From an uncultured Christensenella sp. (lineage in GTDB: Bacteria; Bacillota; Clostridia; Christensenellales; Borkfalkiaceae), in assembly GCA_910585595.1 (NCBI GenBank), contig CAJUET010000005.1, positions 62,001 through 126,000 on the forward strand: 64,000 nt of DNA, in the 5' to 3' direction. Every line of letters starts with the position of its first letter. Position 1 is the stretch's first letter. Position numbers and translations under genes: made by a program. This document shows, in pieces, positions 1 to 6,912 of the stretch. A model generated the notes under the pieces. That model was not told where the DNA came from. It did no database searches and saw nothing but the letters and a program-made list of their open reading frames with translations.

Positions 1-1
1 C

Positions 2-844
2 GTAGTGGACGGCGTCGTCGCAAACGCATTGAAGAACGCGGGCGTTAAAAAAGAAGAGATTGACGCAGTGGCGGTCACTTACGGCGCGGGGCTCTTGGGC
101 GCGCTCCTCGTGGGGCTATCCTTCGCAAAGGGTTTTGCCTACGGGCTCGGTATTCCTCTCATCGGCGTGAATCACATCCGCGGGCATCTCGCTGCGGCTT
201 ATTTGGAGGACGAAACGCTCGAACCGCCGTTTATCACGTTGCTTGCAAGCGGCGGACACACCGCCGTTATTCATACGAAATCGGAAACGGAGTTCGAGGT
301 GCTCGGCGGTACCTTGGACGACGCGGCGGGGGAAGCGTTCGATAAGGTCGCGCGCATTCTCGCCCTTCCTTATCCGGGGGGACCGCATATCGAGAAACTC
401 GCCCGTGAAGGAAAGAATACCGTACCGCTTCCTAAAATGCTGAAAGGGAATGGAGGTTACGATTTTTCGTACAGCGGACTTAAAACGGCGGTACTCAATT
501 ACTGCCACACCAAAGAGCAGCGCGGAGAAGCGTTGAATAAAGCGGACGTTGCGGCGTCCTTTCAGAGCGCAGCGCTCGATATTCTCGTGCAAAAGACGGT
601 TGAGGCGGCGCGCGAAAGAGGAATCAAAACGGTCACGGCGGGCGGCGGCGTCGTTGCAAACGGGTATTTGCGCGAAACTTTGAAAGCCGCTTGCGATAGA
701 GCGGGGCTGAACCTCATTCTTCCCGAAAAGCGGCACTGTACCGACAACGCAGCCATGATCGCCGCCGAAGGACTGTTACAGTGGAACGCGGGAAATTTTT
801 CACCGCTCTCTTTGAATGCGGAAGCAAGTATTCCTTTAAGATAA
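2..844 (+). CDS. tsaD: tRNA N6-threonylcarbamoyladenosine transferase TsaD, 5'-truncated by window edge
   Basis: C-terminal 280 or so residues of TsaD, which transfers the threonylcarbamoyl group onto A37 of ANN-decoding tRNAs together with TsaB and TsaE. The reading frame is open to the window edge, so the GTG at 5 is not the true start; the usual length is about 340 residues. Numbering from that GTG, the metal-binding His pair H57-x3-H61 is visible in VNHIRGHLAA, followed by the nucleotide-binding SGGHT (82-86), the YSGLKTAV segment and the late metal-ligand motif TDNAAMIA. All catalytic features present in this part are intact. A terminator-like hairpin follows the stop codon. Confidence 0.95.
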   Translation, partial: VVDGVVANALKNAGVKKEEIDAVAVTYGAGLLGALLVGLSFAKGFAYGLGIPLIGVNHIRGHLAAAYLEDETLEPPFITLLASGGHTAVIHTKSETEFEVLGGTLDDAAGEAFDKVARILALPYPGGPHIEKLAREGKNTVPLPKMLKGNGGYDFSYSGLKTAVLNYCHTKEQRGEALNKADVAASFQSAALDILVQKTVEAARERGIKTVTAGGGVVANGYLRETLKAACDRAGLNLILPEKRHCTDNAAMIAAEGLLQWNAGNFSPLSLNAEASIPLR

Positions 845-858
845 TTTTACGGTATATT

Positions 859-894
859 AAACCGCTCCGTTGGAATGACGGGGGGCGGTTTTTT
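859..894 (+). terminator. Terminator after tsaD
   Basis: The arms AACCGCTCC and GGGGCGGTT pair around a short loop and are followed by a run of six T. The T-run directly abuts the -10 box of the next gene, so termination and initiation are packed within about 40 bases. Confidence 0.7.
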
Positions 895-896
895 CA

Positions 897-907
897 TATA
901 ATAGAGC
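897..907 (+). promoter_or_regulatory. -10 box of a probably leaderless promoter
   Basis: TATAAT at 897-902 lies five bases before the ATG at 908, so transcription should begin at or next to the start codon. No good -35 is seen at normal spacing (TTGGAA at 870-875 is too far), and no ribosome-binding site fits between the -10 box and the ATG. Confidence 0.5.
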
Positions 908-1597
908 ATGAAAATGCGTTTCAAAAAAAAGTTTGCGGCAATCGCCGTTGCGTTCTTTCTCTTCATCGGCATGACGGCGGGACTCCTTCTGTTCGTTGCG
1001 GTCGGCGGGCAAGGCTACGCCCGAGTGAATTTTTCAAAGAGCTATTATTTTGTGGTCAAGGACTGCGAAAAGACAACGGTGTCTGCGGTGACGGGCGACA
1101 TTTATTCGGCAGGGGGCGCAGGTTACTTTCTCGAAAGGGACAACGCCGTTGCGATCGCCTGTTACTTTAAGGAGGCGAGCGCGGAATCCGTCCGTAAGAA
1201 TCTTGAAGAAAAAGGAACCGAAACGAGGCTCGTCGTTCACTCGCCCGAAAATTTGGTGCTCCGCGGAAGCAAGAGCGCCTATAAGCAACAGATCGAGGGC
1301 AATTTGGAGACGGTAGACAGTATTGCGCATATTCTCTATGATACGGCGAACGGGTTGGAGCGGAGCGAACTGTCGCAGAAGCAGGCAAAGGCTGCGCTCG
1401 ACGGAGTTGTGAGTTCGTTGAAGGGGCTTATCGAAGCAAATTCAGGCAATCTGTTCGCGCTTTGGAATGCGGCATTGAAAGAGGCGGAACGAAAGGGCAC
1501 GGAGCTTAGCGGAGGAATCCTATTTGCAAAGGATTTGCGATATTTGCAGACGATGCTCTGTGATAAATCGGTAAGCGTTGCGAAATATTTTTCCTGA
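908..1597 (+). CDS. Membrane-anchored or secreted protein of unknown function
   Basis: 229 residues; family not recognised. The N-terminus is basic (MKMRFKKKF) and followed by a hydrophobic stretch at about residues 10-33, so the protein is anchored in or exported across the membrane with its body outside. The next segment, about 42-105 (YYFVVKDCEK through TETRLVVH), alternates like a small alpha/beta domain and faintly recalls SPOR peptidoglycan-binding domains, but this is an impression only. Residues 120-225 are mostly helical by composition. No lipobox Cys is present. It lies alone between tsaD and a lipid kinase. Its promoter -10 box sits almost on the ATG. Confidence 0.8.
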   Translation: MKMRFKKKFAAIAVAFFLFIGMTAGLLLFVAVGGQGYARVNFSKSYYFVVKDCEKTTVSAVTGDIYSAGGAGYFLERDNAVAIACYFKEASAESVRKNLEEKGTETRLVVHSPENLVLRGSKSAYKQQIEGNLETVDSIAHILYDTANGLERSELSQKQAKAALDGVVSSLKGLIEANSGNLFALWNAALKEAERKGTELSGGILFAKDLRYLQTMLCDKSVSVAKYFS

Positions 1598-1601
1598 ACG
1601 C

Positions 1602-1630
1602 TTGTCGAATAGGGGAAAATCGGCTATAAT
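1602..1630 (+). promoter_or_regulatory. Sigma-A promoter placing +1 on the ATG (leaderless)
   Basis: TTGTCG (1602-1607), a 17-bp spacer and TATAAT (1625-1630). Counting the last T of the -10 box as -7 puts +1 exactly on the A of the ATG at 1637. No Shine-Dalgarno sequence precedes that ATG. Confidence 0.75.
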
Positions 1631-1636
1631 AATTTT

Positions 1637-2542
1637 ATGAAATGCCTCTTTCTATACAATCCGAACAGCGGAAAGGGAAAAATTCAAAGGAAGTTGCAAC
1701 TCATCGAACGAATGCTTAAAATGCGCTACGACGAGGTAACGCTCTACGCCACGAAGAGTGCGGAGGATCTGCAAAGGAAAGCCGCCGAGGGCGCTATGGT
1801 GTACGACACTTTAATATTCTCGGGTGGGGACGGTACGTTCAATCTTGTGCTCGGCGGAATCGGGGAACGAAAGGTCGATTTGGGTTATCTTCCTTCGGGC
1901 ACGGCAAACGACGTCGCGCGCTCTCTCGGGATTCCGAAAAACGTGAAAAAAGCCTTGAAGGTCATTCTCGGCGGTAGGCGCGAAACGCTGGACTGTATGA
2001 ATATCGATCAAACGGGCTATGCGATGTATATTGCAGCGGCGGGCGCGTTTACGAGCGTGACGTATTCTACGCCGCAAAAGCAAAAAAAGCGGTTCGGTTG
2101 GTTGGCTTACGTTTTCGAATGCTGTAAAAAACAAATGAAGTTCGACTCCTTTCCGATCGAAGTGACCTGCGACGGGAGAACGGAAGAGGCAAAAGCCGTA
2201 CTCATTCTTGTGATGAACGGCAGATCGGTCGCAGGCTTTTCCGTCAATAAAAAGGCGAGTATGCAGGACGGCAAAATGGAGATCGCTATTTTGCGCGAAC
2301 GCGAAAATCTGGGTTTCTGGGGTCGGGTGCGCGCTTTCTTCGAAATTCTCCGTCTCTTTTTTCGCGGTTCAAAGTGCGGGAGCAAGCACCTTTTAAGGCT
2401 TTCGGGCGCCGAAGTTTCCATAAAGGCGGGGGAGAACGTCGTTTGGGATTTGGACGGAGAAAAGGGAGATTCGGGAAATATCGATATAAGGCTTCTTCCA
2501 AGGCACGTTACAATGTTCGTACCGAAAAATAAAAAAATATAA
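1637..2542 (+). CDS. Diacylglycerol kinase-like lipid kinase (DagK/YegS family)
   Basis: 301 residues, normal for the DagK/YegS family, whose members phosphorylate diacylglycerol or related lipids at the inner face of the membrane and so recycle lipid head-group donors. The N-terminus KCLFLYNPNSGKGK holds the nucleotide-binding asparagine and glycine residues. The family signature SGGDGTFN follows at about residues 63-70, then LPSGTANDVARSLGIP at about 80-95. The C-terminal beta-sandwich half ends with VVWDLDGEKGD, close to the usual D-G-E motif. Lipid specificity cannot be read from the sequence. The gene is preceded by a perfectly spaced promoter but no ribosome-binding site. Confidence 0.88.
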   Translation: MKCLFLYNPNSGKGKIQRKLQLIERMLKMRYDEVTLYATKSAEDLQRKAAEGAMVYDTLIFSGGDGTFNLVLGGIGERKVDLGYLPSGTANDVARSLGIPKNVKKALKVILGGRRETLDCMNIDQTGYAMYIAAAGAFTSVTYSTPQKQKKRFGWLAYVFECCKKQMKFDSFPIEVTCDGRTEEAKAVLILVMNGRSVAGFSVNKKASMQDGKMEIAILRERENLGFWGRVRAFFEILRLFFRGSKCGSKHLLRLSGAEVSIKAGENVVWDLDGEKGDSGNIDIRLLPRHVTMFVPKNKKI

Positions 2543-2560
2543 AAAACGGTTGAAAAACGC

Positions 2561-2589
2561 TTGCTTTTTACGACCGATTTTTTTATAAT
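2561..2589 (+). promoter_or_regulatory. Promoter of tRNA-Thr(CGU)
   Basis: TTGCTT (2561-2566), 17-bp spacer, TATAAT (2584-2589), 45 bases before the mature tRNA. The downstream arrangement suits a tRNA gene transcribed alone. Confidence 0.75.
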
Positions 2590-2634
2590 AGAAAAGCTTG
2601 ATGTATGTGCTTACAAGCGAATGAAGTTAATAAT

Positions 2635-2710
2635 GCTACTGTGGCTCAGTCGGTAGAGCAGCTGATTCGTAATCAGCAGGTCGCCGGTTCAAGTCCGGCC
2701 AGTAGCTCCA
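2635..2710 (+). tRNA. tRNA-Thr(CGU)
   Basis: A full cloverleaf can be drawn by hand. The acceptor stem pairs GCTACTG with CAGTAGC, the D stem GCTC with GAGC, and the anticodon stem GCTGA with TCAGC around TTCGTAA, giving anticodon CGT. The T stem pairs GCCGG with CCGGC around TTCAAGT. The discriminator is T and the CCA end is encoded. It reads ACG codons (Thr). Confidence 0.95.
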
Positions 2711-2742
2711 ATACCCTCTCCGCAAAGCGGTGGGGGTATAAT
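2711..2742 (+). promoter_or_regulatory. Hairpin with overlapping -10 box between tRNA and next gene
   Basis: ATACCCTCTCCGC pairs with GCGGTGGGGGTAT around AAA (one T:T mismatch). No T-run follows, so it is a poor terminator. Its last bases form TATAAT (2737-2742), a possible -10 box for the gene at 2772, though no matching -35 is evident. Confidence 0.4.
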
Positions 2743-2771
2743 TATATGATAGACAAAGGAGAAACCACAGC

Positions 2772-3716
2772 ATGATGACAAAAGCGCAAAAGGATAAGCT
2801 GGTTAGTCTTTATTATGATATTGTGGATAAAGCATATTACTATTATGATATGGATAGCTTTAAACGCGAACAAATCGGGCGCAATATCGATTTCTTCAAC
2901 AAACCCGAAGAATATCAAATTGAGATGTGGCTCAGACTGCTCGGCGGCGACGGCTATAATCTTCTGTATCTCGGCGCAATGCTTGCGTTACAGGAAGACG
3001 ACATGCGTTATCTTGACGATACGCTGTATACCGTTACCACGCTGGAACGGCTTTCCATGATGTCAACGGATTGGGACCTATTGTCCGTGTTGCTGTCGGC
3101 TAACCGTTTCGACGATATAGAGCGTTTTTTCCCGAAGGAAAACGTACAGAGTAAAATCGGCAGAGGTTGGCTGATAAATCTGGTAATGTATTTGTACTAC
3201 GGCGAGGAAGCGTGGCGAGCGGAAGCGGTCGATACCGGTAGGCGTTACTCCGAGTCTAAAACTACAATCGAGGGAAAGGCGGTTGTAAACTGTCTTTTGA
3301 GTTTGGTCGATAAAGATTTCGATAGGTTTTCCGTAGAGTTGGATAATATATGCAAAGGTAAGCGCCGCTCGAATGAATTCGGCGAAAATAAATTTACTAA
3401 ACAGTTTCCGTTTTTTGCTTTGGGACTTTACAATTTCGCACGCTTTTTATACGGCGAAGAAGTCGAAAATATCGCGCTCCCCAATGATGCAGGTGCACTG
3501 ATAGAACTGCACGAATACCAAAAAGCCAACGGGTACGCGACGGGTAAGGTCCTTGTGGATTTCAAAAATTCGCTTCCGCTCCTCGACGCATTGCTCAATA
3601 TCGAGTTGCCGACCATACATTTGAAATACGATAAAAAAGGGAAAGGTTATATCGATATCGACAGATACAAAAGCGAGATTACCGAAAGAGCGCTTGAAAT
3701 TTATGCTCGGAAATGA
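2772..3716 (+). CDS. Unrecognised soluble protein next to tRNA-Thr
   Basis: 314 residues, family not recognised. The protein is acidic, rich in Tyr, Leu and Asp, without signal peptide or membrane segment, and largely helical by composition; runs such as LYYDIVDKAYYYYD and MLALQEDDMRYLDDT suggest a helical-repeat fold. It faintly resembles the large polymorphic-toxin immunity families (Imm49 type), but no diagnostic motif can be pointed to. The start ATG at 2772 has AAAGGAG ten bases upstream. The gene stands alone directly 3' of a tRNA gene, has a more A/T-rich look than its neighbours and is closed by its own terminator, which together suggest an acquired single-gene cassette. Confidence 0.8.
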   Translation: MMTKAQKDKLVSLYYDIVDKAYYYYDMDSFKREQIGRNIDFFNKPEEYQIEMWLRLLGGDGYNLLYLGAMLALQEDDMRYLDDTLYTVTTLERLSMMSTDWDLLSVLLSANRFDDIERFFPKENVQSKIGRGWLINLVMYLYYGEEAWRAEAVDTGRRYSESKTTIEGKAVVNCLLSLVDKDFDRFSVELDNICKGKRRSNEFGENKFTKQFPFFALGLYNFARFLYGEEVENIALPNDAGALIELHEYQKANGYATGKVLVDFKNSLPLLDALLNIELPTIHLKYDKKGKGYIDIDRYKSEITERALEIYARK

Positions 3717-3756
3717 GTTGCATAATTGTCGGCCGTATTTTTATCAACTAAACACA

Positions 3757-3789
3757 AAAGGACGAAGTGAATGAACGCTTCGTCCTTTT
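3757..3789 (+). terminator. Terminator after the 2772 gene
   Basis: AAAAGGACGAAG pairs with CTTCGTCCTTTT; symmetrical A and T flanks could stop transcription from either side. Confidence 0.75.
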
Positions 3790-3827
3790 AACTACATATT
3801 TTCGGTGACTTTTATTGCCGAAAAATA

Positions 3828-3856
3828 TTGTAGTCCATATAAATTTGTGTTATAAT
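3828..3856 (+). promoter_or_regulatory. Promoter of the cysteine desulfidase gene
   Basis: TTGTAG (3828-3833), 17-bp spacer, TATAAT (3851-3856). Confidence 0.7.
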
Positions 3857-3896
3857 GAATTCATAAATATTTATGGTGGACGATAGGATACGCACT

Positions 3897-5168
3897 ATGG
3901 AAAAACGCATTTACGACAGTTATGTAAATATTCTCAAAGCAGAGCTTTTACCTGCGCTCGGGTGCACGGAGCCGATTGCGGTCGCTTACGCCGCAGCGCT
4001 TGCGCGCGACGCGCTCGGCGTTCTGCCCGACCGCGTGGAAATTTCGGTCAGCGGAAATATCCTTAAAAACGTAAAGGGTGTGGTCGTTCCTCATACCGAC
4101 GGGTTGAAGGGTGTAAACGCCGCCGCTTCCGCGGGTATCGTCGCGGGTAAAGCCGATAAACAACTCGAATGTATTTCAGGAGTGAGCCGCGCCGAGCTCG
4201 ATGAAATCAGGGCATATCTCAAAGAGACGGAATTTTCCGTTTCGCATTCCGATTCGGGCTGTATTTTCGATATTTTCGTGCGCGTCTTAAAAGGGGAACA
4301 CAGCGCGGGCGCGCGCATCGTCGGGCACCACACCAACGTCGTGCGTATCGAAAAAGACGGCAAAGCCTTGGTCAGTGAATTTTTCGGGCGGGACGAAGAA
4401 GCGTGCTGTCCCGACTATGTTCACCTGAACGTTGCCGATATTTTGTCGTTTGCGGACGAGGTGAACCTTGCCGACGTGCGCGAGACGATCGAGCGGCAGA
4501 TCGAGTACAATACCGCGATTGCCGAAGAGGGTTTAAAAAACGACTACGGCGCGCGCGTGGGAAAGCTATTGATGAAGAACTTCGGGGAAGATATTCACAA
4601 CGTAGCGAAGGCGACTGCCGCCGCAGGTTCGGACGCGAGAATGAACGGCTGCACCATGCCCGTAGTAATCGTTTCGGGAAGCGGCAATCAGGGCATGACG
4701 GCGTCCCTGCCCGTGATCGTTTTTGCAAAGCGCCTGGGGTGCACGCACGAACAGCTTCTTCGCGCGCTCGTTCTTTCCAATCTCGTTACCATTCGTCTGA
4801 AGGCGAGGATCGGGCGTCTGTCGGCGTATTGCGGCGCGGTGAGCGCAGGGTGCGGCGCGGCGGCGGGCGTGTGTAAATTACGGGGCGGGAACGCGAGCGA
4901 AATTACCCATGCGATCGCCAACGCCATTGCAATCGACTCCGGCATGATTTGCGATGGGGCAAAATCGAGCTGTGCCGCAAAGATCGCTTCCGCAGTGGAA
5001 GCGGGGCTTATCGGAACGGAAATGGCACTCAGCGGAAACAATTTCAGCGGCGGAGACGGGATCCTTGTAGACAGCGTAGAGGATACCATTGACAATGTCG
5101 GCTGCATTGCGCACGACAGTATGCGCGAGACCGACGAAACGATTATCAAACTCATGATCAAAAGCTGA
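3897..5168 (+). CDS. cyuA: L-cysteine desulfidase / CyuA (UPF0597, YhaM) family
   Basis: 423 residues from ATG 3897, which has AGGA eight bases upstream; an in-frame ATG at 3873 lacks a ribosome-binding site and would add eight residues not typical of the family. CyuA-type enzymes carry a [4Fe-4S] cluster and split L-cysteine to pyruvate, ammonia and sulfide, and are related to the alpha half of L-serine dehydratase. Visible hallmarks are LLPALGCTEPIAVAYA near the N-terminus with the first cluster Cys, GSGNQGMTASLPV in the middle, and the late Cys-rich segments CGAVSAGCGAAAGVC and GAKSSCAAKI. The gene is a single transcription unit. A serine or other substrate cannot be excluded. Confidence 0.88.
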   Translation: MEKRIYDSYVNILKAELLPALGCTEPIAVAYAAALARDALGVLPDRVEISVSGNILKNVKGVVVPHTDGLKGVNAAASAGIVAGKADKQLECISGVSRAELDEIRAYLKETEFSVSHSDSGCIFDIFVRVLKGEHSAGARIVGHHTNVVRIEKDGKALVSEFFGRDEEACCPDYVHLNVADILSFADEVNLADVRETIERQIEYNTAIAEEGLKNDYGARVGKLLMKNFGEDIHNVAKATAAAGSDARMNGCTMPVVIVSGSGNQGMTASLPVIVFAKRLGCTHEQLLRALVLSNLVTIRLKARIGRLSAYCGAVSAGCGAAAGVCKLRGGNASEITHAIANAIAIDSGMICDGAKSSCAAKIASAVEAGLIGTEMALSGNNFSGGDGILVDSVEDTIDNVGCIAHDSMRETDETIIKLMIKS

Positions 5169-5272
5169 GCTTTGAAAACAGAAATTGAGCGGAGTTTTTC
5201 TTTAAATCACACTGTTATGCGCGTCTTCGTCCGAACCGTTTATTTTTCGCGAATTATACGGGTAAAGGCGAA

Positions 5273-5327
5273 TATAATGACAGGGCGGGCAATTTGTTGC
5301 CCTTGCGGCGGTTCCATCGGTGAGGAG
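5273..5327 (+). promoter_or_regulatory. -10 box and ribosome-binding site of the 5333 gene
   Basis: TATAAT at 5273-5278 without a convincing -35. GAGGAG at 5322-5327 lies five bases before ATG 5333 and decides that start over the in-frame GTG at 5327, which is part of the same motif. Confidence 0.45.
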
Positions 5328-5332
5328 TGGAT

Positions 5333-6124
5333 ATGAAAATCGGAATTTCTACGGCGTCGCTGTTTATGCGGCTGTATAACGAGGACGCGATTGCGCTCAT
5401 CTCGGAATGGGGCGTTCAAACGGCGGAGGTGTTCTTAACGTCGTTCAGCGAATACGAGCCGAAATTTTCGGAGACTCTTCTTAAAAAAAAGGGAAACTTA
5501 AACGTGAATTCCGTACACGTTCTCAATACACAGTTTGAACCGCAGCTTTTCAGCGATCACCCGCGCGTCAGGTCGGACGCCTTTTTATGGCTGGACAAAT
5601 TGCTTGCTTCCGCACACATCCTGGGGGCGGAAAATTATACCTTCCACGCCCTTGCAAGACTGAAATCCACCTTCAAAGAGAATTTGAAAAAGTCGGGCGA
5701 AAAGCTTTCGGAAATTTTCGCGTACTGTAAAGAGAAAGGGGTAAGACTGTGCCTTGAAAACGTGGAGTGGGCGCTCTATAACCGCCCCGGTCTTTTTAAA
5801 GAGTTTCAAAAATATTGCCCCGGTTTGGGAGCGGTGCTCGATGTTAAACAGGCGGTTATTTCGGGCTATCCGTACGAAGAATATTTCGACGATATGGGCG
5901 AAAGTTTAGCTTACGTTCATGCAAGCGACTTTGATGAAAACGGCAGGAAGGTCCTTCCCGGGAGGGGGCGTTTCAACTTTGAAGAACTTTTCAGACGCCT
6001 GAAAGGGGCGGGCTTTAACGGCGCCGTTCTCATTGAAAATTACAACGACGACTACCGTGAACTCAAAGATTTGAAAGATTCCTACGACTATCTTTTGGAA
6101 AAGGCGGAAAAAATTTTCGGATAA
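5333..6124 (+). CDS. Sugar phosphate isomerase/epimerase, xylose isomerase-like TIM barrel
   Basis: 263 residues with the layout of the AP-endonuclease-2/xylose-isomerase-like barrel (IolE/IolI/YcjR type). Putative metal-binding residues lie at the ends of successive strands: NSVHVLNTQF, YTFHALARL, LCLENVEW (Glu), GAVLDVKQAV (Asp), YVHASDF (His) and VLIENYN (Glu). Members of the group isomerise or epimerise sugars and inositols in the cytoplasm; the substrate here is unknown because no sugar operon adjoins it. It is the last gene before rpsU. Confidence 0.82.
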   Translation: MKIGISTASLFMRLYNEDAIALISEWGVQTAEVFLTSFSEYEPKFSETLLKKKGNLNVNSVHVLNTQFEPQLFSDHPRVRSDAFLWLDKLLASAHILGAENYTFHALARLKSTFKENLKKSGEKLSEIFAYCKEKGVRLCLENVEWALYNRPGLFKEFQKYCPGLGAVLDVKQAVISGYPYEEYFDDMGESLAYVHASDFDENGRKVLPGRGRFNFEELFRRLKGAGFNGAVLIENYNDDYRELKDLKDSYDYLLEKAEKIFG

Positions 6125-6148
6125 CCTGCCGAAATGCCCCGAAATAAT

Positions 6149-6177
6149 TTGACAAGCGTATTCAAGAAAGTTATAAT
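6149..6177 (+). promoter_or_regulatory. Consensus promoter of rpsU
   Basis: TTGACA (6149-6154), 17-bp spacer, TATAAT (6172-6177): a perfect sigma-A consensus, as expected for a ribosomal-protein gene. Confidence 0.9.
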
Positions 6178-6219
6178 AGTACCGTTATTAAGTGCTTTGG
6201 CGAAGGAGGGTTGAAAAAA

Positions 6220-6396
6220 ATGTCTACGATCAAAGTCGGAGAGAACGAGAATCTCGAAAGCGCGTTGCGCCGTTTCAAGAGAAAATGCTCGCGCGACGGG
6301 ATCATCGGCGACCTTCGTAAAAAAGAGTTTTACGAAAAGCCTTCCGTCAAGAAGAGAAAAAAAGCAGAAGCTGCAAGAAAAAGAAACAGAGGTTAA
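6220..6396 (+). CDS. rpsU: 30S ribosomal protein S21
   Basis: 58 residues, normal for S21, a small basic protein of the 30S platform near the 3' end of 16S rRNA. Start chosen at ATG 6220, giving MSTIKVGENENLESALRRFK; the TTG at 6211 would add three residues and overlap the strong ribosome-binding site GAAGGAGGG. The family features are all seen: the ESALRRFKRKC segment, the GIIGDLRKKEFYEKPS stretch and a very basic Lys/Arg-rich tail. The gene has its own consensus promoter and terminator. Confidence 0.97.
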   Translation: MSTIKVGENENLESALRRFKRKCSRDGIIGDLRKKEFYEKPSVKKRKKAEAARKRNRG

Positions 6397-6403
6397 AAAT
6401 TTT

Positions 6404-6430
6404 CCGTAACGAGAGTTACGGATTTTTTTT
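6404..6430 (+). terminator. Terminator after rpsU
   Basis: CCGTAAC and GTTACGG pair around GAGA and are followed by A and eight T. Confidence 0.85.
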
Positions 6431-6459
6431 GCGAAAAAAGTCGAAAAAGGAGGCGTGCT

Positions 6460-6849
6460 GTGGAAAAGACGCTCAAAACGCTTGCAAAAGAGGCAAAGCT
6501 ACGCATGAAAAAAGGGTTCTGGAAAGAATGCGAAGAGGAACTGAAAAGCGAACGCCTGCACGCCAAAGAAAACGGGATCAACGAGAGCAAGATGGAGCGT
6601 TATTTTACCGAAAAGGTGACGACGAAGATCCGCGGCGAATCGCCGGACGGTTTTTATTTAAAGGTCCGCGATATGCTCCTTTCCGAGGGAGAGGTCTCAG
6701 ACGCGATCGGGCGGCTGACCGATAAGGAATATTACATGAGTCTTTCCTATGCCGAAAAACAGCGTTATACCCTGGAACTTTCCGAAAAATATTTGCGTGC
6801 CTTAGAGAGATTTAAGCGGGAATACGAATTCGAGATCAAGGGCAGATAG
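6460..6849 (+). CDS. Small charged helical protein of unknown function
   Basis: 129 residues from a GTG start with AAAGGAGG a few bases upstream. No family recognised. The sequence is very rich in Lys, Glu and Arg and almost wholly helical by composition (for example LKTLAKEAKLRMKKGFWKE and EKQRYTLELSEKYLRALER), without membrane segments or Cys pairs. In many Firmicutes the gene after rpsU is yqeY, but this protein does not look like YqeY. It may be read through from rpsU or paired with the downstream helicase gene, although pcrA has its own promoter. Confidence 0.7.
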   Translation: MEKTLKTLAKEAKLRMKKGFWKECEEELKSERLHAKENGINESKMERYFTEKVTTKIRGESPDGFYLKVRDMLLSEGEVSDAIGRLTDKEYYMSLSYAEKQRYTLELSEKYLRALERFKREYEFEIKGR

Positions 6850-6875
6850 TTACATGGCGAAAATCGGTTATATGC

Positions 6876-6904
6876 TTGCCGTTTCGAAAAAAATGTGATA
6901 TAAT
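6876..6904 (+). promoter_or_regulatory. Promoter of the helicase gene, near-leaderless
   Basis: TTGCCG (6876-6881), 17-bp spacer, TATAAT (6899-6904). The predicted +1 falls at about 6911, two bases before ATG 6913, and no Shine-Dalgarno sequence fits. Confidence 0.75.
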
Positions 6905-6912
6905 TTTCGGGT

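Noticed and set aside
6460..6849. YqeY (GatB/YqeY) gene after rpsU
   Set aside because: Position fits, but the sequence lacks YqeY motifs and is shorter.
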